Below are positions 24,001-27,638 of a stretch of DNA of 64,000 nucleotides, piece by piece (position 1 is the first letter of the stretch; each line of letters starts with the position of its first letter). Location: assembly GCA_043798715.1 (NCBI GenBank), contig JAZDOK010000030.1, positions 1 to 64,000 on the forward strand, in the 5' to 3' direction. Source of the DNA: JAZDOK01 sp043798715. GTDB lineage: Bacteria; Vulcanimicrobiota; JAZDOK01. The notes under the pieces were generated by a model. It saw only the letters and a list, made by a program, of their open reading frames with translations, had not been told where the DNA came from and did no database searches. The translations under genes and the position numbers were made by a program.

Positions 24001-24918
24001 CTTTGTCTGCCACTGGATCCTTCCATCACTAAATTCGGTCTTCTGCACCCCGTTTCTATAATATGTTACGAGGGAATCGGCAAGTTGAAGCGAAACAGGG
24101 GCGCCGTCTTCGGCATAGGTGTGGAGCCCGCTCTGGGTGTCATACCCCTGCCAGGTGCCATCGGACTGCTGAGAGGCAATAGATTCGTCGGGAAGTATAA
24201 TGGAGACGATGTTGCCCCCGCCGCCCCGGAACACGATTGAACCTTCTGAAAGACGAGTCTCAACAGTGCCGTCCGCATGGCACACCAGAGCCGTGCTCCC
24301 GTCCCGGAGGAAATAGCTGGTGTCCCCCCCGGGACTCTTGCGGGAAACAAGAAGGCCCTCTTCGTCGTAGCGCTCCTCGGTCCCGTCCGTATAGACACAC
24401 AGCCGGCTGCCCTCGGGATAATAGGTTACGGTGTTGTCGCCTTCCGGAAGGGTCAAAGACCCATCTTCATTCTCGTGAATGATGATCTCCTGCTCCCCGA
24501 TTCTCTCCGTGATGTGCTCGTCTGGAGTGTCTATGAAAGTGACCTGAGTTCCGTCGGGAGCGGTGAAGACCATCGTGTTCTCCGGAAGATCCTGGATGGA
24601 GAAGTCTTCCCCCGTCTCCTTTCTAAGGGTCAGGGTTCCATCCTGGTTGGGGAAGATGAGCAGGATCTCGCCGGAGGGGCGCTGTTCCTGGACAAGGCCC
24701 TCGGGCGTGGAGCACCACCGCCCCCGGTCGTTGTAAACGGGGAGGTTGGCCGAGCCCTGGCCCGGAATGTACAGGGCGGCCGGGCCCCAGTCCCTGGCCC
24801 CGAAGGGAGGCGGAGATCCTCCGTTTCCACCCGGAGATTGAAAATTGAGCCTTTCTTCGAACTCCGTGCGGTACCTTTTGTAGGCCAGATAGGCTTCCAG
24901 AGACTCGATCATATTCAT
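1..24918 (-). CDS. Giant D-G/YD-repeat protein, C-terminus outside window (at least 8,306 aa)
   Basis: The minus-strand frame from the ATG at 24918 has no stop down to base 1, giving 8,306 codons without the real C-terminus. The start has a strong Shine-Dalgarno (AAGGGGGA, about 24926-24933). The N-terminus (MNMIESLEAYLAYKRYR) has no signal peptide or membrane segment. Most of the protein is short beta-hairpin-like repeats of about 20-25 residues carrying D-G-T or D-G-S, often as YDxxGRL followed by PDGT, which recalls Rhs/YD repeats. Residues about 1373-3520 hold a long repeat in nearly three copies. Residues about 4885-5770 are ten alpha-helical repeats. The rest is more divergent D-G repeats. 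Rhs/YD proteins are large secreted or toxin-carrying shells; no toxin, autocleavage or anchoring domain is visible here, so the function is unknown. The open frame over 24.9 kb argues that it is expressed and under selection. It is divergent from comEC. Confidence 0.9.
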   Translation of the reverse strand, partial: MNMIESLEAYLAYKRYRTEFEERLNFQSPGGNGGSPPPFGARDWGPAALYIPGQGSANLPVYNDRGRWCSTPEGLVQEQRPSGEILLIFPNQDGTLTLRKETGEDFSIQDLPENTMVFTAPDGTQVTFIDTPDEHITERIGEQEIIIHENEDGSLTLPEGDNTVTYYPEGSRLCVYTDGTEERYDEEGLLVSRKSPGGDTSYFLRDGSTALVCHADGTVETRLSEGSIVFRGGGGNIVSIILPDESIASQQSDGTWQGYDTQSGLHTYAEDGAPVSLQLADSLVTYYRNGVQKTEFSDGRIQWQTKEGNTIEVAADNTLSGTDSAENALTLAWEDEEHSTIRITNSDSSFSLLSTAGDLERYIPNGVQILSSSDGNKIFTLSDGTEVSISASGSVAAHDVEGVTLSALQEYDGKLVAYYPDGRVAFLTLDGTEYLSSASGCIRKGAVDGTSTYYLPGGITLTRLPGSSPEAKDSAGRNLVVSILEDGKFTVREVDGESYTFDPVTLSGILQRNDASRVEVSTSGVVTLYDSQDRIIEKVEPDGSHTEYTYFEGGGKRIRYPDNTREEYDAGGKLVLKEDPQGVTTLYHADGSYTVREPNGQVDEYDHDGVHLSRLSPEGMLTAYRSDGSTETSAPSGVIKEVLSDTTEIWTVPGILLGLSRDTSGAIGDLVLTVSPGGAVSATLGGYAVSAQQLPDSTFVISHPDGYEIEIYPELFSASRRAPSTYIRTLESSGTLSILIVGGVIEITPGADNAALSLSGEDNEGTPLAVNWEGSAPPPSTMEEAAGRTIRLTRSDGTYELYYPDLTVESYTADGHLSLKFLPDKHINFYTEQGGIFMRCLPDGNYIAAGNLGLSYIRDGQNNLLGVILPGGVQAVQQEDGSFFGEVVSGLGYTVQPDGTAVLSLPEGGTYTSENGLTQVTFPPGGPLESVLMIESGPVFQYTASGQETRTISYLSEGGWEVFSSEGVARYDIEGTLIRSSDSQMLLSFFDSQGRVMRREYPGGQVVTLIYNTDGSYVVDDPSISGTKEYYKKLSEGGYLWKKEYSDGSYQEFDSQGRVSAFRQVTGECFQVTYFENGDKEYASAGLTFREDASENMLWVEQRQEDGTSAILYPDGKAEQYRAPGEGETRGSLMARYYTQGGNPNNASVVIEVFADDGTTLTRITLADDTQYTFNTDGTYIKEGWGFREIYQSDENMDPYAPSGRLIGKEEEGVGVTLYTYFEDGSECISRPDGTKEYYRAPAEGGANGETHGTLSRKDIPMTLEGPPFQGIRSTFYAGDGTTITKVVEPDGTQRELRPDGTVSRLYLSSGKIQDFDESGRLTREVIPSASGNITMEYQQDGTRTQTYTDNTVETYRTDGTLAERVFEGGVQETFDALGRLNVTTYPDGTTISYSLDGSRTITTPNGTQFRFDAVGRLTSQTLPGTTPVEYQFNPETRTLTLPNGGSITLRSDGTIEKYIASDGCQYIYDASGRLTQIKDADDNVLFEQVFNSGGTRTLEFADLSDEMAIAGSLSTRTLANGAVISYNTDGTYSITYPQGESSLQRVDYYSSEGVLQESHIGNNVFKYEYNASYGWRLFFPGNVIEDFSAGAGNHVWARNFLDGGRGEGDNGYGKIGWRAHSNYLYTNYTYNQDGTVTITEPWGRTETRDASGSLLGFTSPDGTYVDSPDPHEGVAYTRTYEATENHPAVVEYYNADNVLTQVTYTSSDVTATVSFNSDGTKAVAYSDGSAENYDVLGRLTSWSVKDEHNNDLITSYTYNQDGTTRIGFPDGSYRIYDAQMNLTGAYLPNGEVLHFAVTQDGQFSMTCPDGFTEVLNTDLKLVSETKSNETYTFSYNQDGTSSLTGPSGEVYDFRSDRTLSLVQAGENEVLNFDAGERFLSFTESGSEDLSVTYNQDGGITQTYAGGTSETYDTSGRLASRSLPFPEGGPQGSDVTTFAYSQDGVRTTTFSDGRALLESQDGTIQSNRSDGSLETVYFGASFNLYDPVGRISETRYPDGSVLTHFLDGGSAPISSSGGVEIRRSDGSLREKIYADGRVEFFNEQEVLVERRLADGKKEIYHENGDISYYRSEGTLEKVLHPDESFDLYDAAGNFIQSFDADGIHTDHLPDGSTVLTYTDFSTETYHSNGIIAERNYPGGVSETFDDSGRLIGTTYPDGTTISYSLDGTRTITTPNGTQFRFDAEGCLTSQMLPGTTPMEYQFDSETRTLTLPDGGSITIRSDGTLEGYTAADGCQYIYDTAGRLTQIKDAGDNVLFDQVFNSGGTRTLEFAAFSDEMAADGSLTTRTLANGADISYNPDGTYSITYPQGESSLQRVDYYSAEGVLTESHVGNNVFKYEYNASYGWRLFFPGNVIECIGADAGNHVWARLFLDGGRGEGDNGYGKIGWRAHSNYLYTNYTYNQDGTVTTTEPWGRTETRDSSGNLLGFTSPDGTYVDSPDPHEGVAYTRTYEATENHPAVVEYYDAGGVLTQVTYTAVSGTSATVTFNSDGTKTVVFSNGAAENYDALGRLTSWSVQDEEENDLVTSYTYNQDGTTRVDFPDGSYRTYDAQMNLTGAYLPNGEVLHFAVTQDGQFSITYPDGFTEVLNTDLKLISETKSNETYTFSYNQDGTSSLTGPDGTTYGIRGDHTLGLVQVGENRELSFNTSEIFLGSEDLSVTHNQDGSVTQTYAGVASETYDTAGRLASRSLSYPSGGPQGMDVTTFSYLPDDVRETSFSDGRYILGNMDGTIQAMRADGSLEANYVGGSFTLYNPTGRISGTVYPDGSFQTQLLDGGLTMISPSGEAETRRSNGSLKERLYADGSIEFFNEQEVLTERLFPDGRKVIYHANGDVSCYRSDGTLATLTHPDGSFEIYDNLGQLLGSFDAGGIHSDHLADGSTVLTYTDFSTETYNSYGIIVERNYPGGTSETFDDFGRLIMATYPNGTTISYSANGTRTVATPNGTEFHFDAEGRLTSQTLPGTASVEYQFNSETRTLTLPDGGSITLRSDGTIEKYISADGCQYLYDTAGRLTQIKDADDNILFEQAFNSGGTRTLEFAGLTDEISADGSLTTRTLANPAGGGVISYNPDGTYSITYPPGESSLQRVDYYSAGGVLQESHIGNNVFKYDTSYGWRVFFPGNVLEYFSAGAVNHVWARLFLDGGRGEGDNGYGKIGWRSHPNYHYTNYTYNQDGTVTITEPWGRTETRDASGNLIGITSPDGTYVDSPDPHEGVAYTRTYEATENHPEVVEYYDAGGVLTQVAYTYGGGNSATVTFNSDGTRTAVYSNGAEEFYDTLGRLTSWSVKDENNNDLVTSYTYNQDGTTRVDFPDGSYRIYDAQMNLTGAYLPNGEVLHFAVTQDGRFSITYPDGFTEVLNTDLKLVSETKDEETYTFSYNQDGTYSLTAPSGEVYDFRSDHTLSAAQVGENEELNFDAGERFLSFTESSSEDLALTYNQDGSVTQTYAGVASETYDTAGLLASRSLSYPEGGPQGSDVTIFSYLSGDVHKTTFSDGSYLLENMDGTIEFYRPNESLEEKYLAGSHEVYDPDDRLAFRWLSDGSATAFFLSGKESTLSADSIIITRRDDGTIARKLYASGDIAVEYFDTQERLTKQVFSDGTIKIYAYGQDGAYSITFSTGRIEEYDSQGRITKITYPDESWESTQYLAGNLRKVTYSSGEKKVYDSENRLIRWEEADGSGIFDYAYSSEGITATVASSLERLVRPDNSERWALPDGTTVEISSDGTSATAEKAGQAVSADILSDGRISLGYSDTTTTILNRSEFQFATSAENGLSLVIMANNIRTYTQADGVVTLLNADGTIQETRDSQNNLLATIILANGGIKITEQDGTFTTLNTDLSIIRSSSNGLSRTIHQDGSSEFAFSDTEAAEALTITCLLNADGTLPQEAAHDSNDNLLSASINQDGSISITSGSFIHTLKMDLSREVLTQSNLKVEYRKDGREIWTQPDGTKSYVEADGTIAPYNGSWNNAEAGTQKITNNVRHTLQSEVVGNKIHIYEYYNNNHHTYLNADYSIEYVTGAGTFLKLRTDNGMEIHSLLNLQTLLSPDRLSVQTFDANGGSIASHLQSDGTITIDEYPALSVSLKVDSNRLRETVLLDRGVILKLEESEYFHASLQNGQNLECSRSNDGKIEIRGRVPGYWGYEINEFARITIETDHTQNILLRNGIKKTILPDGHYSLITPQMTRIDLDAQKNLVQAVDKDGNILSASRIDDNTLRIINHNATVSTINENDFTLTTASSLGIEKRDINRVYRYQEWSFPNGFTSKIEGNSIRTYNSQGKYLASWLNADGSITIPAYYNGLPATFAADLCSYTITAQNGVTRRHNLDGTILFQHPDGFSVSLSSDKTSVQVSDSQGTELSALYQDGKTTFTDTRGYHYTLWDNMNWKIEIPNGINVEHFADGVAVWTQPNGTVTRLDPNGSVGYYGYYGTLDSAGHRLNTGKDTEGSLVIQNANGSYTILKSDFTRIVFTEDGRRLVLTPQDAILARYPNGAETYQLSSGALITFDLAGHNYPTERLEDGTLSVDFSTILRGELDLDLNYRLEALNGIYREILINGSQEVHLPEGVIIPLDKDGKVLSSRVVQDSQGTLCNNATQDADGTIHFTYRDGRKGVFKPDLTLTMTSGSGLTRIEKTLHSDGSITLRDGLSLSLTMSTSGLISAVDRYGNALSAVYRQDGTFIVTLADGTARTIAQNLGLSDTPYNGSEYFYNLDASVATLDEQGNAVSFTHPDGAITTQNEDDTWSVAHTDGGNALYNAQGQLISSIRSVPGGLTRIIYGAGQTEHTSGTIVYELPSGVTVTRLPNDALDAVYPAGGGGSLSLTDNGSIRVTEPDGRISLISTSLTQTITDERNSLYGITYQEVIQPDGTREIRQYDASLLEDLPPSQEEPPAPLATQDSLHIAAHQLMDGVSGASLSYIDYIGTYTYNGLMAGRTDYLQLANDAICEAAEHTINYHYTTASQLAWVASKAQSFLNLAGLVALPTGITSDLLKAAALGDTSLARSIESKLRHGRTDFQALVEESISAAFPGMETGQVHDKADGMLRFLELLPLPSGLTSQILHDAVYAAMEGVAEATTAFKDEIVSLMEGKIRQSRTDYLVLAQECLREAALEVLNTRYTTSEEAAWLFEKASAITNAASLIALPSGVTSQAIHDASWSVMNGVSGASTAYKDYIASYFESGLRHGRSDYLQLAEDSIHEAARVKLNYYYTTASQLAWVATKAGAMITTLGLLASQPASPPSLPSGFTSQGIHDAAWSALANEPEATDSFKDEIARLIEEGLRGGRTDYLSLAEEAIRRSGAVKLNRVYATSEEKAWVDQRASQIIANLGLVPLTEGVTSQAINDAAYAVMNGEGGATAAYKDYIAWYFENGLRHGRTDYLQLAEDSIHESARVKLNCYYTTQSQLNWVAAKAESLIKNAGLIALPEGVSSDLISRAAWGAMQGAGGATNAYKDYIAAYIESAMRHGRTDYLQLAKDSIHEAARVKLNYYYTTESQLNWVANKADFILKSLGLSDLPAGITEQALNDAVSSALAQETEAFREAVSLAAENLFRHGRSDHLAVLRDAIHVAAQDTLSITYTTASEIAWVAQRASQIMANLGLVALPENLTSTLIHDAAWGIMAGVGGATDAYKDYIAYYFESGIRHGRTDYLQLGKDSICEAARVKLNYYYTTQSQLAWVATKAGAMITTLGLLSLPANTTSEGIKDLSWTLMNGVSGATTAYKYYIAFYFESGIRHGRTDYLQLAKDSIHEAARVKLNYYYTTQSQLAWVDTQANLIANRLNDFIQNGKYTLSLSGGATEEHFGSGEVVLHRADGTTRASHPNGSWEEKNAAGQVTSARLTDSRTATYAYNQDGSFTRSLSDGSVEQYDTYGLIARTDYSGGSYRLFSSDGTSILHETDGGSKTTDAGGSITSYEKANGDVEQYFHDGTKKLTHPDGSRAEYDAAGLIAKSESDGITVTYLHYGNGSETRLYSDGATRKYDASGNLLSETLPFSFSAAIATNNDNSRVISYSAGDRETYTAQGALLVRQDSSGEITRFFSDGTSFQPSAQGLTWDYREDGSLAITAPSGLSCLVLTSGVTTWTDQVLTFDISADGALSEGAILSDGRVRIAEGNAWTDFDLSRFEIDRQFLSGVSFQEDASGVEEYLLPDLTSITRSASGIFTATDIFGRHPAASLQADGSLLLAYADGDTVSVAADGTVAERHLAENLLVLYNTDGTMLERTLDGSITAEDSAGNLFKLTAPGEVEVIQNPDGTFTAVLNNGSISTYDENGIFVENRLTLASGFEKIIKSDGSLRYELGSTSLWVEVQGSVVSAQANGSSITASKAQDGTITIQPSGEKYIISQSSIKFYQNAHVNIVSRSDDAERSLEWILFADGKKDVYNSDGTVRHLNSEGTLLGIEILANHEVLGETEATLQPDGSYQATLFDGSVSEYSADGTFQCNVLEQGGVTKTFTSDGVWHWEYSNGLTKELQPDNIIIWTKRESGAVVFTATLHPDGTASVVDGNNNPINGCTYVNHKRLVIPASDGTTTRLYFTGLLIKGQENTILNIEQTNGIVTTRLSDGSYTSLDAGGNSISTTLSNGVVTVSNPDGSTLSAGWDGTYNEVKWTLVVPDYLTVEFRGDAFQTWNLADGTHFWPDWGWGGDGHGDFGVQWLPDGGLNFNKYGWSSGGNYYYIHVVIHPDLSMTQEAVNGLTRRSLWDGSSSMLRPASGLLSGNLPDGVTESIASNLDATYTAQNGLQVQYAHTGVTTWTEEDGTNITIRPDGGLDWNAAHDAGGMVLTSEKLSDGTLRIDRGYDPYHHPWVTQDFFKPDMTEVIKYRFGLQEEIAANGTITLKDIEGNVIPYTTGENEVLIAEHNGINLEVHSDRSLVFSNPSLTIEVASDGSEVWTTPGGEVVRLNADRGVLWELSHDYSGRWIHDVYTRFVDPDYSGGEAKNILCRPFDNQYFILPNLQYFFSHSLSAETEISGVVTTRHSDFSVESLAKNGLSQIVRSDGAEIWTLPNGDWIVYDLDKKVYAYDVSNRGLGLRVNRTMEGVFLLTCSNNDLVIVNPTDFSVTTWRLDGTKRVEYSDGSIEELNVQRESLPDVAPVVLSNLDGSTATRTADGAFIIQTSSGTPVQNEDGTWTNNYSNGDVTTYTSDGRLSSWFVKTESLTRFYRRDGSIERIETLSGVAEYFNIDVCYKTMVLPDFTRIDLRYWPEGQWFWHVQSANTLSGNIAGYFDLDGNIHLADAGGKELKIIIPDFVVKTLDSQEKLATQLLPNGDTEHYNSWGAVSYVAHPDGTQSVYQADGSVLKKDAAGEIIELKLADGTLAALQPDGTYLAVQADGITTTYRADGSPDLRTFTSGPMSHIAYTQDGSRIETYVVGTVKEFRADGTQSHQSDPDGTQRVYDDQGRILHVTNDPAEGTIDYVYHADDTYTATYQSGKVEDYRAGGLLMRRVTADGSITLYDGEGRLVSETLADGATTTFVFHVDGTKTASCTDGSTLYYDATGVLTRKTLADGTEILYTAEKTTTNYVNGTIKEEFTSGDISLRWTIPSSLTGSEILLTKSSSGSWNYPVEAQADGSLLFTLSSEFWVLGSGFSSSSSSGSWVLSSESCAIASLSADGTVSTYSANGTLLSEKALDGSLAIYNPDGSITAKSASGALLSITLSDGTAASWDASLNCYNATGTDGSVAKFDANGVLFSVLSEDRLTIYSPDRSYVVTNADSSMEYYRPDGTLRKTVSSDAKTIEEYNTSEIITSRKHYDTDLVTVLSEDHFDSTGKLIHTHYLSSGRVAYYRKDDSTCLVDSSGTILSITLSDGITANKLADGTYLAFSADGTRSRYNMDGIPLDVTSSDGLLSTAYFSDRTVTTDQANGTRTTKYDNGVTIEEKLDGSIKTTYQADGTIITETARGGVKIKLTWEISGKVTTAYWNETLGDYDTMVTEDANRVITTTFHDGSILKRDEYGRLFQQANAQAPAEQLSLQGWYVVNLSSGIVLSWDSLGSMKTEFTDGSWEIREAGGKFSQYDPAAGTTTTKQVNGDTLVEKADGSSLLTHADGSKLEVASDGTKTVTLADGSTIVTISEETPVVTLAEGSAYTALSDGSIRSEGTDEYTVWKADGEVVEYGSGFGGAIVTHYKLDGSLVREEQAENKVESLLADGTRIVEEGSGDAKVTTTLFVNGTVREEKADGSFKELRLDGTLRNGENGYIFTLKKDGTLTAELSDGSNITRNSDGTINAQPAQGSTVLVQNEAGDWVAILSETVSMIWKTDGTGDVVARETDAESGELKTETTYKLNGEIRIRRLNGAEGEVLLVMTPGEGDSYTTVSWDAL
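2152..2232 (-). repeat. Heptamer/purine simple-sequence insert in the giant gene
   Basis: On the plus strand, imperfect tandem copies of CCCAGAA / CTCAGAA lie at about 2199-2226 and 2152-2172, on either side of a purine tract (AAGAAGAGGAAGAAGAG). In the giant frame this reads as FWVLGSG, a run of serines, then GSWVLSSESC, unlike the D-G repeats around it. The length keeps the frame open. It looks like a simple-sequence expansion or a small inserted repeat. Confidence 0.7.
7605..10262 (-). repeat. Ten ~91-residue alpha-helical repeats inside the giant protein
   Basis: The translated block has ten units. Typical motifs in order are LPSGVTSQAIHDAAW, a short GVSGAT loop, AYKDYIAYYFESGLRHGR, TDYLQLAEDSIHEAARVKLN, YYYTTxSQLAWVATKAG and a linker ending in GLL. 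Units 1, 2, 3, 5 and 8 are more divergent; units 4, 6, 7, 9 and 10 are very similar. The helical, charged pattern contrasts with the beta-type D-G repeats on both sides. I do not recognise a named family. A structural spacer or binding module is possible. Confidence 0.85.
14350..20800 (-). repeat. Tandem ~2.3-kb coding repeat, nearly three copies
   Basis: Inside the giant gene a segment of about 766-769 codons recurs. The copies run roughly 20790-18490, 18490-16190 and 16190-14350; the last fades out. The plus-strand string GTTGTC(C/G)CCCTCGCC lies at 15481, 17779 and 20086, so the offsets are 2,298 and 2,307 bases, both multiples of three. The best conserved part encodes LFLDGGRGEGDNGYGKIGWR and the following ~75 residues, almost unchanged in all three copies. 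This indicates fairly recent in-frame duplication or gene conversion. Confidence 0.85.
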
Positions 24919-25186
24919 CCGTCGTTCCCCCTTGTCGAAAATCTGCGGAGGGCAAAATGCTTATTTTTCCCCTCACTATTAACGTACGGATGTTTTTTTC
25001 AAAATATCCAGAATTTTTCAGGTTGAAGATGTAAAAAATGCGATAACGGTGCCGTAAAGAATTTATTTTTGAGAATTTTTGGCTCTACGTAAACACCGGG
25101 TTTGCGGCACGTCCAAAATTGGCCAAAATTACGCAGCAAATCCCCTATCCCCTTGACGACATTGCAAGCGGCGTGAAAATACTATT
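24919..25186. other. Divergent intergenic region between the giant gene and comEC
   Basis: This is an AT-rich stretch of 268 bases. It holds the Shine-Dalgarno of the giant gene and a candidate comEC promoter (separate entry). A direct repeat CCAAAATT-GG-CCAAAATT lies near 25113-25130. No convincing promoter for the giant gene was found: TTGAAA and TAATAG are present on the minus strand but only 15 bases apart. No ORF or RNA gene was seen. Confidence 0.5.
25153..25180 (+). promoter_or_regulatory. Candidate promoter for comEC (possibly leaderless)
   Basis: TTGACG at 25153-25158 and GAAAAT at 25175-25180 are 16 bases apart. Transcription would begin at about 25187, the first base of the GTG start. 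No Shine-Dalgarno precedes that GTG. The -10 match is only 4 of 6. Confidence 0.35.
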
Positions 25187-27586
25187 GTGCCGGGATCTAT
25201 CATTCCTCTTACCCTGGGACTTGCTCTGGGAATCTGGGCGGGCGCGGAATCTCACCTGGAGGCCGCTCCGGCCTTTGGTTTGAGTCTCTTTTTTCTCGCC
25301 CTGGGAATCGGGCTTGCCGCCGCCGGGAGGAGAGATCCCGCTTTTTCGAGGATCCTCATTCTTGTCCTCCTCACGGCCGGCACCTTTTTCGGGGGAATCT
25401 TCCTTCGCCTTGAGGCCGAGAAAAAAACACTCCGCGATGAACTCGCCCCCTGGAAGGAGAAGGAAGTCTGTCTTGAGGGCGTCCTGACTCAAGACATGAG
25501 GAAACTGGGACGCGGGAAAGCCTTCCTGCTCCGGGTGGAGGGCGTGCAGGGCGCGGAATGCCTACAGAAGTTATCCGGGCTCATCCTGGTCCGGCTCTAT
25601 CCGGAAGAGACGGATTTTTCAAACAAAGCCCCTGTTGCTCTTTCTTCCCTTATCTTCGGGGCCCGCATCTCCGCCAGGGGGATCTTAAGTGAGCCTTCCC
25701 GGGCCACCAACCCGGGGGAATCAGACTACCGACTCTCCCTCAGGCGACAAGGGATAAACTCCATCCTGACCATAAAATCTACAGAAGACCTTTTGATCCT
25801 CGGCCCCGGCGGCGGAAATCCCCTGTGGGCTTTTTCTTATGCCGTTAAAAGAAAGCTTTATGAAATCATCAGAAAGGCCCTCCCCGAGCCCGATGCCTCA
25901 CTACTCATCGGGATCCTTCTGGGAGAGCCGTCGGCCCTTGAGGAAGAGCTTCTATCCGCCTTCAGGGGCACCGGCACCCTCCATCTTCTGGCGGCCTCGG
26001 GCCTCAACGTAGGGATCGTTATTCTCTTCTGTCTGGGGCTCTTCCACCTCATGGGAATCAGCCGCAGATGGGCGTGCTTCTGGGCGCTCCCTCTCATCCT
26101 GTTCTATACCCTGCTGGCCGGGGCCTCCTCTTCAATCGTACGGGCCGCCATCATGGGCGCGATGGCTTGTCTGGCGGTTTTTTTCGAGCGGGAAAACGAT
26201 CTTCCCGCCACGACCTTCCTGGCGGCTTTTTTGATGCTGATCATGAAGCCCTTCTGGCTCTTTGACATCGGGTTTCAACTGAGCTTTCTCTCCGTCTTTT
26301 CCATCCTCTGGCTCACACCGGCCCTCAACAGATACTTTTCCGCTCTCCCACCCTGGCTCTCGATGCCGCTGGCCGTCTCGCTGGCCTGCCAGATAGGCCT
26401 CTGGCCGCTCCTGGCATTCTATTTCAACCAGTTCTCCCTCATCGCCCCCCTGGCCAACCTCCTGGTCGTGCCGGCGGCCTCGATCCTCCTTCCGATGGGC
26501 CTGATCCAGGCTGTTCTCGGGGCCGTCTTTCTCCCCCTGAGCTATCCGGTTGCCGGGCTCAACTGGCTCCTCATGCAGTACCTGGAAAAGACCGTACGCT
26601 TCCTCGATCGCCTCCCCGGAGCCGGCTTCAGCCTCCCCACGCCTCCCTTCTGGGCGACGCTCCTCTTCTTTGGCTTGCTGGCGGCTCTCATCCTGATGGA
26701 ACAGAGCCGCCTTCCCGTCTCGCGGGAAGCGGCCGTTCTTATCGGGCTCTGCCTCCTGGCCGCCATCCTCTGGTGGCAGGCACTCAAAGCTCCGCCTCCC
26801 ATGGAGGTCACCTTTCTGGACGTGGGGGAGGGGGAGTCCACCTGTATCCGGATGCCCTCGGGAGAAACCATACTTATTGACGGAGGTCCGGCCAGCCGCT
26901 GGCTGGACCGGGGAGAAAAGACCGTCCTTCCCTTCCTCCGGCGGAGAGGAGTCCGCCTGATCGAGAGCCTCATCATCACTCATCCCCACCAGGATCACCT
27001 CGGGGGCATCCCGGCCATCCTTGAGAAAATTCCGGCGGGACGAATTTTCTCCAACGGGGAGGATTCCTCTCTTCCTGCTTTCAGGGCCGTACAGTCCCTG
27101 GCCGAACGGGAAAAAATTCCCTGGCAGACGCTCCGCTCCGGACAGAACATCGCCCTGGCCGACGGAGCTTCCCTCCTGATCCTGAATCCCTCCGAACTTC
27201 TTCCCCCCGAAGACCGAGAGGAAATCAATGACAACTCCCTGGCTTTCATCTTTAAGTGGCGAACGATCAAAATTCTCTTTGCGGGGGACATCGGGCGGCA
27301 GGTGGAAAAAAAGATCCTCGCCTCCGGCATGCCCCTCGAATGCGATCTCCTCAAGGTGGCCCATCAGGGCAGTTCCGGCTCCTCGGGATCGGAATTTCTA
27401 AGGAAGGCTCGCCCCCGCTACTGCGTCATCTCCGCCGGCAGGAAAAACCGATTCAATCATCCATCGCCGAAGACCCTGGAGCGCCTTAAAGAGGCCGGAG
27501 CGTTCATACTGAGGACTGATCGTGACGGGGCCGTCACTCTCACCAGCGATGGAAAGAAAATCCGAATCGCCACCATGCTGCCCTGA
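25187..27586 (+). CDS. comEC: ComEC/Rec2-type DNA uptake channel
   Basis: ComEC is the inner-membrane channel that takes single-stranded DNA into the cell during natural transformation. The 799-residue protein has the usual three parts: two N-terminal membrane segments followed by a soluble DUF4131-like region, a polytopic competence domain (about 215-520), and a C-terminal metallo-beta-lactamase domain (about 538-799). The last part carries FLDVGEGEST, THPHQDHLGG (near residue 597), FAGDIG and VAHQGSSGS. The start is GTG with no Shine-Dalgarno; the first residues (PGSIIPLTLGLALGIWAG) are a plausible first membrane helix. Length is normal for the family. It is transcribed alone, divergent from the giant gene. 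Together with the pilus ATPases at the right end it suggests competence. Confidence 0.93.
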   Translation: MPGSIIPLTLGLALGIWAGAESHLEAAPAFGLSLFFLALGIGLAAAGRRDPAFSRILILVLLTAGTFFGGIFLRLEAEKKTLRDELAPWKEKEVCLEGVLTQDMRKLGRGKAFLLRVEGVQGAECLQKLSGLILVRLYPEETDFSNKAPVALSSLIFGARISARGILSEPSRATNPGESDYRLSLRRQGINSILTIKSTEDLLILGPGGGNPLWAFSYAVKRKLYEIIRKALPEPDASLLIGILLGEPSALEEELLSAFRGTGTLHLLAASGLNVGIVILFCLGLFHLMGISRRWACFWALPLILFYTLLAGASSSIVRAAIMGAMACLAVFFERENDLPATTFLAAFLMLIMKPFWLFDIGFQLSFLSVFSILWLTPALNRYFSALPPWLSMPLAVSLACQIGLWPLLAFYFNQFSLIAPLANLLVVPAASILLPMGLIQAVLGAVFLPLSYPVAGLNWLLMQYLEKTVRFLDRLPGAGFSLPTPPFWATLLFFGLLAALILMEQSRLPVSREAAVLIGLCLLAAILWWQALKAPPPMEVTFLDVGEGESTCIRMPSGETILIDGGPASRWLDRGEKTVLPFLRRRGVRLIESLIITHPHQDHLGGIPAILEKIPAGRIFSNGEDSSLPAFRAVQSLAEREKIPWQTLRSGQNIALADGASLLILNPSELLPPEDREEINDNSLAFIFKWRTIKILFAGDIGRQVEKKILASGMPLECDLLKVAHQGSSGSSGSEFLRKARPRYCVISAGRKNRFNHPSPKTLERLKEAGAFILRTDRDGAVTLTSDGKKIRIATMLP

Positions 27587-27595
27587 TTTTGAGTA

Positions 27596-27624
27596 GGGGC
27601 GCCCCGCCGAAGGCCGGGCGCCCC
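27596..27624. repeat. Intergenic inverted repeat GGGGCGCCC/GGGCGCCCC
   Basis: A perfect 9-bp stem (27596-27604 and 27616-27624) encloses an 11-base loop between the convergent comEC and SUMF1 genes. The TAGGGGCG...CGCCCC form resembles the palindrome at 36530-36551. No T-run follows on either strand, so it is a weak terminator candidate and may be a dispersed palindromic element. Confidence 0.6.
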
Positions 27625-27638
27625 AACATCCGGATCTA

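Noticed and set aside
26132..27364. 410-residue minus-strand frame
   Set aside because: It is antisense to comEC, whose motifs are intact; no recognisable domain is present.
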